Assembly: GCA_029243545.1 (NCBI GenBank)
Contig: JAQWRV010000028.1
Location: forward strand, 1 to 64,000
Direction of reading: 5' to 3'
Origin: Rhodospirillaceae bacterium
GTDB taxonomy: Bacteria; Pseudomonadota; Alphaproteobacteria; Rhodospirillales; Rhodospirillaceae
DNA: 64,000 nt
Made by a program: the position numbers and the translations under genes. This document shows positions 30,469-39,757 of this stretch, piece by piece. How positions within the stretch are numbered: the first letter of the stretch is position 1; every line of letters starts with the position of its first letter. The notes beneath the pieces are model-generated. The model had not been told where the DNA came from and did no database searches. It saw only the letters and a list, made by a program, of their open reading frames with translations.

Positions 30469-31032
30469 GGGGTTATTCCTCTTACTCAATGTAGATCAGA
30501 AACAAGAGCGGCGAAAAGGTCCGCGGGAAATGCCGGATGTACAACAGGCATTGGCATTTCAAATATTGCGCTGCACCTAAACGCTCCAATCTGCGACTAT
30601 AGGCCGAACGGCTCAAAAGCGTAAGGTAGGCAACGTTTTAATGAAAAAGACGTCCGGAAAACGAATTGCTGCATCAGACCATGAATCAGGCGGCTCAAAC
30701 GGCCGTTCTGGTCACCCAGAGCAGGGCCTCCTGCCGCGTATCGATTACACGCATGTTCGTCTATCGGCCCACATAATCGAAACGGCCGCCAATAAGGACG
30801 TGCGTCACTAGCTTAAAAGAGCCGATTTAAGTTGATACGGATACAATAAAGACAACCAGGGGCAGCAGATTCGAGATGGTCGTATCCATGCATAAAACGT
30901 TCACGAACCGATTGAGATTAGGACTCTGGCCGAAGTTTCCACTCCTGAACGTTAACCTAAGGCGTTGATCCAGGCCGTTTACCTATAGTGTGGCCCCCTA
31001 ACGTGGACACATGCCCGGTGTCACGAGCTAGT
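30469..31032. other. 564-base gap between divergent genes
   Basis: This presumably holds promoters for the small gene (minus) and the TonB receptor gene (plus). A 56-codon frame at 30641-30811 (+), starting MKKTSGKRIAASDHESGGSN, has no recognisable family and only a weak purine stretch upstream, so I do not call it a gene. No RNA gene or repeat was recognised. Confidence 0.4.
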
Positions 31033-33267
31033 ATGGCGGAGCAAAAAAACCGAGTGATTGCATTTAATATTACGCTTAGCCGCTTTGACCAAGTCTATGG
31101 ACAGGCAAGGAGCAATCGTCTTTTCTTTCACGCCCTTGCATTAAGTCTGAGCCTGTTGATATTCGGGTCTGCCCAGGGGCAGTCCGTAACGCCCGTCCTT
31201 GAAAATTCGGCCCAGGCTGAAGATGCACGGGTTGTCTATGACGAAGCTTATTTCTTAGAATTCAACGCCCTGACCGCGGAAGACCTGCTCAACCGCATCC
31301 CCGGTATTCAAGACATTTTGCGCGATGCCCAATCCGCAACGGCCTCATTTGCAACAGCACGGCGCGGGTTTGGGTCAACAGGAGATCAGATACTCATAGA
31401 CGGCCGCCGGTTGTCGGGCAAGAGCAATACCATTGCATCGGCGCTTCGGCGTATTCAATCTAGCCAAGTCTTGCGTGTTGAAGTGATTCGAGGCGCCACG
31501 GCAGACCTTGACGTGCGTACGGAAGGTGTCGTCGTCAACATCGTCCTGAAGGAAAGCTTGGCGGCGGACACGGGCACGTGGGAGGGCAGCATCTCTCATT
31601 ATTCCGACGGCCAGGTCCAGCCCGGCGCGCAACTGTCATACAGCGGAGAGACCGAGAGCTTTGGCTATACGCTTGGTTTGTCGGCAAAGCCCCGTAACAG
31701 TTTTCTTGATCGATTTGATCTTCTGTCTCGGCCTGGGGACATCCCCTTCTTGCGGGAAGACGAAGAACAAAAGACCAATGCCACCGATCTCGCTGCCACC
31801 CTTAATTTGCGGTACACCTTTGACGACGGGGACCACCTCAACTTCAACGGCCGCTATGCCGACGAAGGCCGCACTGAGACCATAGAGTCTATCCAATTCG
31901 CACTTGCGCCGGGCAACGAGCTTTTTACCGGTACGTTCTTCAACCTACGAAAAGTTGCCAATACAAATTGGGAAATTGGCGCGGACTACGAACATCGCTT
32001 TACCGACGGCGACACGCTCAAAACATTGCTCCTGTTCAACTCATCGTCCGAAAAAGACGAACGCTCGTTTTCCTTCATACCGCCCAAAGCTCAGAAAAAC
32101 GTGTTCCGCTTTCAATCACAAGCCCCTAATCGAACAGAACTTATAGTCAGAGGATCCTATAAATTCATTCTAACTCCGCAGCATTCTCTAGATTTCGAAG
32201 CGGAAGGGGCGATTAACAAACTCGACCAACTGGTCCAGTTATCTACCGTGAACAAAGGTGTTCTAGAAGACATTCCACTTTTCAATCCAGACGCGCGAGT
32301 AGATGAAAGGCGTACTGAAACATTTACCAAGTACACGTGGCAACCAACATCTGCGCTTCAAATGGAAGCGGCCGTCGATACCGAGTATTCGCGGCTGCGG
32401 CAGCGCGGCAGCGACGTTAACCGAACCCGTTCGTTCTTTTTCCTAAGGCCCCGGCTCGACGTTAGATTCGACTATACGGATTTGATTCAATTCCGTGGGC
32501 GTATTGAACGCACGGTCAGTCAGCTCAATTTCGCAAATTTTGTTTCCGGTTTTAGTACCGACGACAACACCACCGATGTGGTGAAGGCGGGTAATCCTGG
32601 GCTCGTGCCACAGAAAGCCTGGGAGTACGACCTAACGCTCGAGCGCCGGCTAGCAAATGATCAAGGTGTGTGGGCATTGCGGCTTTTCTATTTTGACATC
32701 GAAGATCACATCCACAAGATTCCCGTCGGAGATGGAACCGTGGCCGCCACCGGCAACATCGGTTCTGCCCGCGAAATAGGGGCTGAGTTAAGCACAGGAT
32801 TTCGGCTGAGCTGGCTGGGGCTTCAGGGTGGATCCATCGACGCGGCCTATACCCTAAGAGGCACGTCCACGACCGACGCCTTCACCGGTCAAAAGCGGAT
32901 TATACACGGATTGATAGACCGTTTCTGGAGTATGAGTTTCCGCAACGACACATCATGGCACAATCTCTCCTACGGTTTTGCAACAGAGGGCTTTGGCGGC
33001 AACAACATCTCCGGTCCCTTGTTTTTCTTTGATGTCGACTTTGAAGACCGTATCAAAAGACGGTTCGACATCAATGGGTTCGTCGAGGTCCGCGTCTTAG
33101 GCAGCATGACGGTCCGGTTTGATGTCACACGTGCTATTCGGCCCAACGCAATCCGTGGTCGCCAGACGTTTGCGGGCAGCCGCGGCAGTGGCACCGTGCT
33201 TTCTGAGGAATTTCGTAAGGGGACGTTCTCCCGCGAACTTAAACTCAGTCTGCGCGGTTCATTCTAG
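31033..33267 (+). CDS. TonB-dependent outer-membrane receptor (first of a related pair)
   Basis: 744 residues from the ATG at 31033 (a GTG at 30988 opens the frame). A signal peptide lies in FFHALALSLSLLIFGSAQGQ. The plug domain begins VVYDEAYFLEFNALTAEDLL and has NRIPGIQDIL, GDQILIDGRRLSGKS and RVEVIRG. A long beta-barrel follows and ends in an aromatic residue (LSLRGSF), as outer-membrane barrels do. The plug has the same YD.AYF....A.D.L.R.PG layout as the receptor at 41617. Such receptors import large or scarce ligands using TonB energy. It is divergent from the small gene/Tat methyltransferase pair. The ligand is unknown. Confidence 0.92.
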   Translation: MAEQKNRVIAFNITLSRFDQVYGQARSNRLFFHALALSLSLLIFGSAQGQSVTPVLENSAQAEDARVVYDEAYFLEFNALTAEDLLNRIPGIQDILRDAQSATASFATARRGFGSTGDQILIDGRRLSGKSNTIASALRRIQSSQVLRVEVIRGATADLDVRTEGVVVNIVLKESLAADTGTWEGSISHYSDGQVQPGAQLSYSGETESFGYTLGLSAKPRNSFLDRFDLLSRPGDIPFLREDEEQKTNATDLAATLNLRYTFDDGDHLNFNGRYADEGRTETIESIQFALAPGNELFTGTFFNLRKVANTNWEIGADYEHRFTDGDTLKTLLLFNSSSEKDERSFSFIPPKAQKNVFRFQSQAPNRTELIVRGSYKFILTPQHSLDFEAEGAINKLDQLVQLSTVNKGVLEDIPLFNPDARVDERRTETFTKYTWQPTSALQMEAAVDTEYSRLRQRGSDVNRTRSFFFLRPRLDVRFDYTDLIQFRGRIERTVSQLNFANFVSGFSTDDNTTDVVKAGNPGLVPQKAWEYDLTLERRLANDQGVWALRLFYFDIEDHIHKIPVGDGTVAATGNIGSAREIGAELSTGFRLSWLGLQGGSIDAAYTLRGTSTTDAFTGQKRIIHGLIDRFWSMSFRNDTSWHNLSYGFATEGFGGNNISGPLFFFDVDFEDRIKRRFDINGFVEVRVLGSMTVRFDVTRAIRPNAIRGRQTFAGSRGSGTVLSEEFRKGTFSRELKLSLRGSF

Positions 33268-33408
33268 GCTTCCTCTGGCTAGATTTTCTCTGGCTCAAGA
33301 GTGTCCACCACTAACTCAGAGGTAACGCAGACCTTTATGGCCTGTTTCAGCTTAGACCGAATAGTGGTCTGAGACCGCTACCCAAGCCGCCCCCGAGAAA
33401 CGCAGCAG

Positions 33409-33441
33409 AAAAAACCGCCCAACCTTTACGGGCTGGGCGGC
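33409..33441 (-). terminator. rho-independent terminator after the second Tat methyltransferase gene
   Basis: On the minus strand the stem CCGCCCA / TGGGCGG (loop about 12 bases) is followed by six T residues (A-run at 33409-33414 on the plus strand). It lies 26 bases past the stop of the gene at 33468. Confidence 0.85.
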
Positions 33442-33467
33442 TTATGTCGATTAGCGCTGGCCAACAG

Positions 33468-34688
33468 CTATGCGGGCTTGACGCCCATGATGTTACGGAC
33501 GCGCCGCTGGTTGTTGTTCATGCTGCGATAGGACTCTTTTGCCTCGTCTCTGTTGAGTAACATCCCAGCTCGCTTGATTTCCCCTTCGAAATCAGCGTTT
33601 TGATATTCATACAGCCAGCGCTCGTGGTTCCAACGGTGGGTCATCCAGTCGCGAACCCGCCGCCACGCCCGGCCATCGTGGGCCTTGCGTGAGGGATTGG
33701 TATAGAAATCGATTGGATAATACACACCGCCCGGCCGCAAGACACGGGAAGTTTCTTGTATAATTTTATAAGTCGCTGCTTCCGTCACTTCGTGATGCAG
33801 AATGTAGGACGTGACGATATCGAAATACCCATCGGGGAAGCCAGTGTCTTCCGCCAAAGCGTGACGGAAGTTGACGTCGACACCCATGTCCGCGGCCCGC
33901 ATGTGAGCGTAGCGCACCATGGGCGCACCAACGTCGACACCCCAGACCTCTGCGTCGGGATAACGCTGTTTCAAGGCCACGACCTGCTGGCCACAACTGC
34001 TACCAGCATCGAGAATGCGTTTCACCTTGCCGTCTGCCGGGACGGGAATGGCCCTGGCCAGGTTTCTATGCAGTTCATCCTGATAGTTACGGCCGTTGTA
34101 AAAGTTGTTGGTGCCGTAGTGATAAATGTGCCCCGCAAAATCATCGCCGGTATAGCCACCGGGCTGCATGTGAATTTCATGTTTGGTGTATTCGGGTTCA
34201 ATGCCCGGGTTTAGTTCCAGCACGCCCGGTCCGGATTTATCCGCTGCTTCCATTTCAGACAGATAGGCGTCAGCGTTGCCGTGGAACTCGTTTTGTAACT
34301 GTGTCCACATGTGCATTTGCATACGCTGCCAACTGTGATTGCGGAACGCGATGACCGGGTCGTCTTTCAACATTTCGATCGCGTCATCCCGCGGCAATTC
34401 GTCGTCGGGGCCGTAGCCGTTGGCTTTCAGAATCTGATGGGCACGCTTTTCCGCTGCGCTGGTGAGTTCGCTGTTGATCCACATGCGCGTGCTTGTGCTC
34501 ATCTCGTCGTAGCTTTCCAGGTCGAGCGTCGGCAAGCGTTCGAGAATTCCGTCCGTTCCACGTGGTTCCACGTCCAGGCCCACAAGCTTGGCAAGCGCGG
34601 AGGCTGAAGGACCGGCGACCATAGCGCCCGCCATACCTGCGACGCCTGCTACGCCAAGAGCTTTACGCCGGTTGAAATGTTGACTCAT
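33468..34688 (-). CDS. methyltransferase-domain protein with twin-arginine signal (second copy)
   Basis: 406 residues. The N-terminus MSQHFNRRKALGVAGVAGMA has an NRRKALG twin-arginine motif and a clear h-region, with probable cleavage after SASALA near residue 33. The middle contains HEIHMQPGGYTGDDFAGHIY and HYGTNNFYNGRNYQDELHRN. The methyltransferase half has KRILDAGSSCGQQVVALKQR, EVWGVDVGAPMVRYAHMRAA, FDIVTSYILHHEVTE and VLRPGGVYYPIDFY, ending in GVKPA. It is clearly homologous along its full length to the protein at 28882. A strong terminator follows, and it appears monocistronic. The acceptor is unknown, and action on a periplasmic substrate would need an explanation for the SAM supply. 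Confidence 0.84.
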   Translation of the reverse strand: MSQHFNRRKALGVAGVAGMAGAMVAGPSASALAKLVGLDVEPRGTDGILERLPTLDLESYDEMSTSTRMWINSELTSAAEKRAHQILKANGYGPDDELPRDDAIEMLKDDPVIAFRNHSWQRMQMHMWTQLQNEFHGNADAYLSEMEAADKSGPGVLELNPGIEPEYTKHEIHMQPGGYTGDDFAGHIYHYGTNNFYNGRNYQDELHRNLARAIPVPADGKVKRILDAGSSCGQQVVALKQRYPDAEVWGVDVGAPMVRYAHMRAADMGVDVNFRHALAEDTGFPDGYFDIVTSYILHHEVTEAATYKIIQETSRVLRPGGVYYPIDFYTNPSRKAHDGRAWRRVRDWMTHRWNHERWLYEYQNADFEGEIKRAGMLLNRDEAKESYRSMNNNQRRVRNIMGVKPA

Positions 34689-35033
34689 AACTGCATCTCC
34701 AATGCTGACTGCACTCCATCACGCCGTGGGCATGCAGTAATTGTGTTTGAGCCGGAGACCGCTAACATGAACCGGAAGATCTAAGAAACGGGCCCCATAT
34801 GGTGTATATGGCGCGATGCATGCGGTGGTCGGCTTGTTCTTACCTTCTGGAGAAACGAAAAGTTCCAGTACATCCTGTTGTACTTTGCGCGCCCCTCCGG
34901 GCTAAAGCAATTCGTAACGGGGGCAGGATTCGCGTTTGGAGCGTCTGCGACGCGATATTGCAACCTCAGTAATATTAATACTCTGGCTTATCTATAGAAT
35001 TTGGATGCTAACGGTACCCAGTTTTCTGCAAAC
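34689..35033. other. 345-base gap, no gene recognised
   Basis: It holds the upstream region of the Tat methyltransferase gene and the 3' flank of the broken TetR gene. A 60-codon minus-strand frame (34781-34963) shows no family resemblance. Nothing else was recognised. Confidence 0.4.
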
Positions 35034-35062
35034 GCACATTGTTTTTACTAAAAACATTGTGC
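35034..35062. repeat. 29-bp near-perfect palindrome
   Basis: The layout is GCACA-t-TGTTTTTA-c-TAAAAACA-t-TGTGC: 13 of 14 base pairs match around a single central base, with one T/T mismatch. It overlaps the last codons of the truncated TetR frame. With no loop, it fits a dimeric regulator site or a cruciform better than a terminator. Confidence 0.8.
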
Positions 35063-35463
35063 GTGGCATTCAGAGTCGCGCAGGGTCTGCGTCTCGGGTA
35101 TGGAGCGGACGTGGTAGGGCCCCAACTCAGTTGCCGCGTTGCAGACCAAGCATCCCAACTCTCCTGCTTCACTATTGGCCAGCCCTTTAAGACCCATAAA
35201 ACAATTGATGGTGCACTCTAAATCGGCGTCGAGTTTACGCAGCTCATCTTGCATGTGTTTGGCGCGGTGTTGGGCGTAGCGTGCCAGGGCCGCCTGGAAG
35301 AACACGCGCTTGTTGCCGAAGGTGCCATAGATGCCATAACGGCTGACGCCCGTCTCATTGATCAGATCGTCCATGGACGTGTGATTGAAGCCTTTGTGCT
35401 CCAGAACAGGGCGACAGCACTGTCCAAAGCTTTATTGGTTTCAAACTCGCGTTCTCTTAGCAT
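35048..35463 (-). pseudogene. TetR-family regulator, frameshifted and truncated
   Basis: The N-terminal frame starts at the ATG complement 35461-35463 and reads MLREREFETNKALDSAVALF, then W-S. It then leaves frame near 35395. A second frame resumes with KGFNHTSMDDLINETGVSRY and GIYGTFGNKRVFFQAALARY, completing the TetR helix-turn-helix. Two extra bases (or one missing) around AGCACAAAGG explain the break. The ligand-domain part stops after GCLVCNAATELG and a short unrelated tail, at about 135 residues instead of about 190. The gene therefore carries both a frameshift and a 3' truncation and is probably inactive, unless a GTG/ATG internal start (MDDLINETG) is used. Confidence 0.75.
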
Positions 35464-35533
35464 CAGAGGCTCTACAATCAGTTCCAGACAGCTTAAGATT
35501 CTAATTGCCCGTTTCTCAGCTGGCGCGCGGGCT

Positions 35534-36685
35534 TTAGTAAGGCCGGAAAGCCGTGCCTTGAATGGTGGGTATTCTGTACATGATGGGCCGCCAAGACATG
35601 TGAGACCGGGGCAGAATACCGCTCAAGTCACCCGGTTTGGTTTCCAGTTTGGACGTGAATAGAGGTCTCCCCCTGTACGTCCACTGCAACGACTGGTCTT
35701 CGTTGACCTTGGTCGACCAGTTGCCGACGGGCGGAGTCAGTGACTGCGGCTGCACGGCGGACCAGTTTGCAGCTATGCAGTCTCCGAAGCATTCTTCACT
35801 GCCGAGGTACGTAGCTTCAGCAGCATTGCTGTCTTCATTAAGAACATAGAGGGTCATACCGTCGGAATCCGCGAGCAGTTCTCCTGCATCCGACCCCACC
35901 ACCCTCACCCAAGACGGCATCGGTGGCGCAGGCTCCAAGATCATCGCGGCCCAAAGATCGTCAGCGCCGTCACCTGATAGGTCCCCTGGTTTTGAGTCCC
36001 GCGCGTAGAGATGCAGAGGCTGACCTTTGTAAGCCCATTGGTAGAGGCCATCCGTCCGAGCGACGATGGTGAATGCGTCAATGCCAGAGGCGACCCACGG
36101 CGCCGAGGCCGGTGGCCATACTTCTAGGCATTCTGCATTGCAACGAGGTTCCGAGGGAGACTCCTCCTTGCGCACGTAAAGAGTCATCCCATTAGCAGAG
36201 GCCAACACATGCCCCGCAACGGTTTTAAACGTCGACAACCCTGATGGAGTTATCATGGCCTGGAATGCTACACGCCACGCACTCTCCTCGCCGAAGGTCG
36301 CACCGGCATAGGCATCGCGCGCGAAGGTATAAACAGGCATATCGTTATACGCCCATTGCCGCGACCCTTCGGGGCGCGTGATGACACTCCAGTTTGGCAA
36401 ACCTTCTGGGTTTTCGGTGGCGGCCAGTAGAGGCGGATGCTTTGCCGCACACGCGTCCGTGCAGGACGATGTGCCTAGCTCCTTTTGATCACTCTCGTAG
36501 TGGTACAAGGTCATGCCATTGCCGTCTGTAAATCGCCAGCCGTGGCCGAGCTGCACGGTGGAGACTTCTTCGGGAACAAGGCCTTCTTGGGCTAAAGCCA
36601 CATAAGGCAACGCAGTCAAAAGGTGAATCATAGTGAGCGCCGCGATTACAACGGGCACGGTGCCAGCCAGTGGGCGCATCATCAT
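35534..36685 (-). CDS. secreted protein with COG4315-type lipoprotein repeats
   Basis: 383 residues. The signal peptide ends near ALPYVALAQE (about residue 33). At least three copies of the COG4315 repeat (secreted repeat of unknown function, PF03640) are visible: GNGMTLYHYESDQKELGTSS with CTDACAAKHPPL, ANGMTLYVRKEESPSEPRCN with AECLEVWPP, and DSDGMTLYVLNEDSNAAEAT with ECFGDCIAANW. Each is followed by a QWAYKG.PL..Y.RD.K.GD type unit, and paired cysteines suggest disulfides. It is the last gene of the operon 40902-35534, 15 bases after the DUF1552 gene. The role is unknown; family members are found in extracytoplasmic redox contexts. Confidence 0.87.
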   Translation of the reverse strand: MMMRPLAGTVPVVIAALTMIHLLTALPYVALAQEGLVPEEVSTVQLGHGWRFTDGNGMTLYHYESDQKELGTSSCTDACAAKHPPLLAATENPEGLPNWSVITRPEGSRQWAYNDMPVYTFARDAYAGATFGEESAWRVAFQAMITPSGLSTFKTVAGHVLASANGMTLYVRKEESPSEPRCNAECLEVWPPASAPWVASGIDAFTIVARTDGLYQWAYKGQPLHLYARDSKPGDLSGDGADDLWAAMILEPAPPMPSWVRVVGSDAGELLADSDGMTLYVLNEDSNAAEATYLGSEECFGDCIAANWSAVQPQSLTPPVGNWSTKVNEDQSLQWTYRGRPLFTSKLETKPGDLSGILPRSHMSWRPIMYRIPTIQGTAFRPY

Positions 36686-36700
36686 CTTTAAACCCTAAAA

Positions 36701-38071
36701 CTAAGCAAGGATGTCATTCACACTCTTAGACGTCTGCAGGGACCGGCTTCCCCAGCTGTCGATGGAGACGCCCATGACCTGCATGGCAGTGAGGCCAACA
36801 CGGGTGACGGGATCGCCGTTGCCGTTAATATGGAGCCCGGTCTTAATGCGCCCCCCTGCCTTGCCGACCGTCATAAAAGGAATGTCATCAACAGAATGAT
36901 TTTTTGCAAAGCTGGTTTCGCTACCGGCAAGGAGCAGCATGTTATCGAGCAGTGTGCCGTCACCCTCCCGGATCGATGAGAGTGTTCCGATAAAGACAGC
37001 CAAGGCGTCCATACTTCGGGTATTAAACCAGGACGTTTGCTGTTGAAGCCCGAGCTCTGGATCCATTCGCTCTTCATGCGAGAGGCTATGATGGGTGACG
37101 CTCTCGCCGGCTCTGCGCAAACTTGAGTTGGAATCGCTAAACACCACATTGAAGACGCTGGTCTGGTTGCAGGCCACGGCCATGGCCAGTATGCGGGCGA
37201 AAGACTTGTGGGATGCTTCGACCCTGGTAATTTCAACGCCGGTTTCGTTTCCCTGCACGCCATCATCCTGTGGCGGGTCGATGACCAAGCAGGCCTTATT
37301 GGGGGCTGGTTTTTGTAGTTGCACCTCTAACTGAGTCTCCAGCTCACGCAGGGAGGTAAAATATTCATCCAGCTGAGCGCGGTCCGACACACCGACCTGC
37401 CTCATCAGTTTTTGACGGTCGTCTTTAACAGCGGACAAAACGCTCTGCCTAACCATGGTGCGCGGGTCAGGTGTGAATTCAGCCTTGTTGGGGTCGACAA
37501 ACTCAGGGCCGAACAGCCGCCCATAAAAGGCCGCCGGTGAAACCTCTGCCGCGTTCCGGTTGTATGTGCTGCGCGCGGAATAGCTATGCCGCGGATTCCC
37601 TGTACACGACAGATCAATCGTCTTGAAACGGTTCCGGGTTCCTATTTTATCGGCAATGAGCAGATCGTAGGTTGGCGCCGGAACGTCATCCTGCTTATCG
37701 GGCGCCGTTCCCGTGCGCGACGCGATCCATCCGGTGGCATGGGGGTAATTGGACCGGCCATCTAGCGGCGCGTTAAATTTGCCAAAGTAGTTGATGATGT
37801 CGCGATGCGTGGCGAGGGCTTGCGTTTCCCCTTTAAAACCGATGCCAGAACCTGTCGCTGCTTTAGCGTCGACCCCGTGACCAGGCGTGTGCCCGAGACC
37901 CCAGAACCATGTGCCAAAGCGAACGGGGAGAGGCGTTCCGACTGCTAAAGCCGTGCCTGAACTGTTCAACAAACTGTCGAGAAAAGGCACCCCGACCGTA
38001 ATAGCGCTCCCCGCTAGGACGCCTCGCAGGAGAGCGCGGCGGCTCGTTGGATAAGGATAACGAATGCCCAT
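36701..38071 (-). CDS. DUF1552 family protein with Tat signal
   Basis: 456 residues. A twin-arginine signal (TSRRALLRGVLAGSAITVGV) is followed by the DUF1552 domain for the remainder, including FGTWFWGLGHTPGHG, NYPHATGWIASRTGT and VTHHSLSHEERMD. DUF1552 genes nearly always sit beside DUF1592 genes, as here, 12 bases downstream of one. The fold resembles alkaline-phosphatase/sulfatase-like DUF1501 proteins, but no activity is established. It is exported folded by Tat, so it probably acts in the periplasm. It is third in a four-gene operon. Confidence 0.92.
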   Translation of the reverse strand: MGIRYPYPTSRRALLRGVLAGSAITVGVPFLDSLLNSSGTALAVGTPLPVRFGTWFWGLGHTPGHGVDAKAATGSGIGFKGETQALATHRDIINYFGKFNAPLDGRSNYPHATGWIASRTGTAPDKQDDVPAPTYDLLIADKIGTRNRFKTIDLSCTGNPRHSYSARSTYNRNAAEVSPAAFYGRLFGPEFVDPNKAEFTPDPRTMVRQSVLSAVKDDRQKLMRQVGVSDRAQLDEYFTSLRELETQLEVQLQKPAPNKACLVIDPPQDDGVQGNETGVEITRVEASHKSFARILAMAVACNQTSVFNVVFSDSNSSLRRAGESVTHHSLSHEERMDPELGLQQQTSWFNTRSMDALAVFIGTLSSIREGDGTLLDNMLLLAGSETSFAKNHSVDDIPFMTVGKAGGRIKTGLHINGNGDPVTRVGLTAMQVMGVSIDSWGSRSLQTSKSVNDILA

Positions 38072-38083
38072 AGTCCTGGTTCC

Positions 38084-39757
38084 CTACTCCACTGGCGAGG
38101 TGTTTGCAGCTAAATCAAACTCTTGCTCAGAGGTATCCGCCGGCGCAACGGCATAAAAAGTCGTACTACTGGCAATGCGCTTGAGCAGCGCTGTTATGCT
38201 ATAACCATCCGCCGCAAATCCCTCTTCCAAATAGGCCATCCATTCGTTTCTAGAGGATAACGACTGGCCACTGGCATAGGCGTATATGCGATTGACCAAG
38301 CAGCTTGTTGTTGCCGGATTGTCATGCAGGGCCTGGCCAAGACCGGCGCCGTCGGCAAACAAGATGCCGTCCAAATCGCCGCTTGTATCTATATGAGCGC
38401 CATTCTCCACGGCCCGGAATTGCCCAGAGCCATCAAAATTCTCCAAGGCCAAACCGATGGGGTCGGTAATTCTATGACACCCGGCACAAGCTGCGTTGGT
38501 GGCATGGGCCGACAACCGGTCCCGAGCGGTTTTACTCGGTGAATTAGGGTCGTTGAACTCACTGAAATCCACGTCGGCGGGCGGGTCCGGGACCCTTTGA
38601 CACAGCAACATATTGCGAATGGCCTTGCCACGCAGGGTCGGAGAACTGCGCCCGGGATGTGAGTTCAACGCCAAAAAACTGAGCTGCGCTTGAATGCCCG
38701 CCCGCGGATCATCAGCGGGAAATTCAAACGGTTCCCAAACATTTTCCGGTGCTTTAACGCGCACCTGATAGACCATGCCCAATGGCCGGCTCATGAAGGT
38801 TTTGCGGGTCGTGAACAAATCCCGATAGTCTCCGTTCCGCGTAACCAGGTGATCCGTGATGGTGCGGAGGGTTTGCTCCCTGGCATCCCTCACGGCAGCC
38901 GTTCCAAAAGCGGGATAGATGATTGAGTCTTTTTCTAAAACATCGAATTTGTTGAACTCAAGCATGTCGCTAAAGAAGGCCCGGACGCCGTTATTCAGCC
39001 GCGGCGACGCCATCATCCGGTCCACGTGACGGCTGAGGCGATCCATGGAATGAAGGTCTCCGTTCTCGGCCGCAATTAGGAGCGCATCATCGGGTGTTGT
39101 GTTCCACAGCAGGAAGCTCAAGCGCGCCGCCTTCGAGAACGCTGTTAGGCGTGTGGCATCGCGTTGGTCTGGATCAGGCTCGGTAAAATCCGTAATAAAT
39201 AGAAATTCAGGGTCCACCAGAAGACTGGTGAGACTGAACGACAGTCCATCGTAAAAGTGACCGAGTGAGTCAGCCGCACGCCGCGCAAAGCTGACTCGCG
39301 CTGATACTTCTTCATCCGTCAGCGGGCGGCGGAACAACACGCGGCCAACTTTGGCCAAAAACTGCCGGGCGCAAGGTTCATCAAACGCGGTGTCGTCCGA
39401 TGTCTGACATGGAGCAAAGAGTGGACGGTTGGTTTCGTTCAAGACTTGCGCGGCGACGGAACGTGCGATCTCTTCGTATTGCATAAGACCGGCAGAGGAG
39501 ACCGACGTGCTCCAAGCACCGACGGCCAAGAGACCTTCCGTGCGGACCAGCGGATCGAAGCGCCCGCTCACAGTGATGGTTGTCCCAAAAACGTCGGCAA
39601 TGATATTACGATACTGCTCTTCTGTAAGACGGCGCATATCCGGTGGAGCAGATTCTGTGACCGGTTCAGCCGGTCCACAGGCGGTCAACCCTAAACCCGC
39701 AAACACAAACAACGCTAACAAAACCCATTGCCTTAAGTGTGACACCACCGGGATCAT
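38084..39757 (-). CDS. DUF1592-type lipoprotein with c-type heme motif
   Basis: 557 residues. A lipobox (LTAC, Cys27) marks it as a lipoprotein. Domains in order: DUF1587 (MRRLTEEQYRNIIADVFG), DUF1595/1592 (FRRPLTDEEVSARVSFARRA and the long helical centre), DUF1588 with CAGCHRITDPIGLALENFDG, a CxxCH heme site, and DUF1585 (ATTSCLVNRIYAYASGQSLS). The layout is common in planctomycetes and myxobacteria and scattered in proteobacteria. Its ATG overlaps the stop of the upstream gene (ATGA). A redox partner role with DUF1552 is suspected by the constant pairing, not shown. Confidence 0.92.
   Translation of the reverse strand: MIPVVSHLRQWVLLALFVFAGLGLTACGPAEPVTESAPPDMRRLTEEQYRNIIADVFGTTITVSGRFDPLVRTEGLLAVGAWSTSVSSAGLMQYEEIARSVAAQVLNETNRPLFAPCQTSDDTAFDEPCARQFLAKVGRVLFRRPLTDEEVSARVSFARRAADSLGHFYDGLSFSLTSLLVDPEFLFITDFTEPDPDQRDATRLTAFSKAARLSFLLWNTTPDDALLIAAENGDLHSMDRLSRHVDRMMASPRLNNGVRAFFSDMLEFNKFDVLEKDSIIYPAFGTAAVRDAREQTLRTITDHLVTRNGDYRDLFTTRKTFMSRPLGMVYQVRVKAPENVWEPFEFPADDPRAGIQAQLSFLALNSHPGRSSPTLRGKAIRNMLLCQRVPDPPADVDFSEFNDPNSPSKTARDRLSAHATNAACAGCHRITDPIGLALENFDGSGQFRAVENGAHIDTSGDLDGILFADGAGLGQALHDNPATTSCLVNRIYAYASGQSLSSRNEWMAYLEEGFAADGYSITALLKRIASSTTFYAVAPADTSEQEFDLAANTSPVE

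Noticed and set aside
30641-30811. 56-codon plus-strand frame in the gap before the first TonB receptor
   Set aside because: No recognisable family, weak upstream purines and no conserved context.
31003-33308. GTGGACAC at 31003-31010 and its inverse GTGTCCAC at 33301-33308 flanking the TonB receptor gene, suggestive of mobile-element ends
   Set aside because: Only eight bases match, the flanks diverge, there is no target duplication and no transposase. Chance is likely.
34781-34963. 60-codon minus-strand frame upstream of the second Tat methyltransferase gene
   Set aside because: The composition is unlike the neighbours and it has no ribosome binding site or homology I can name.
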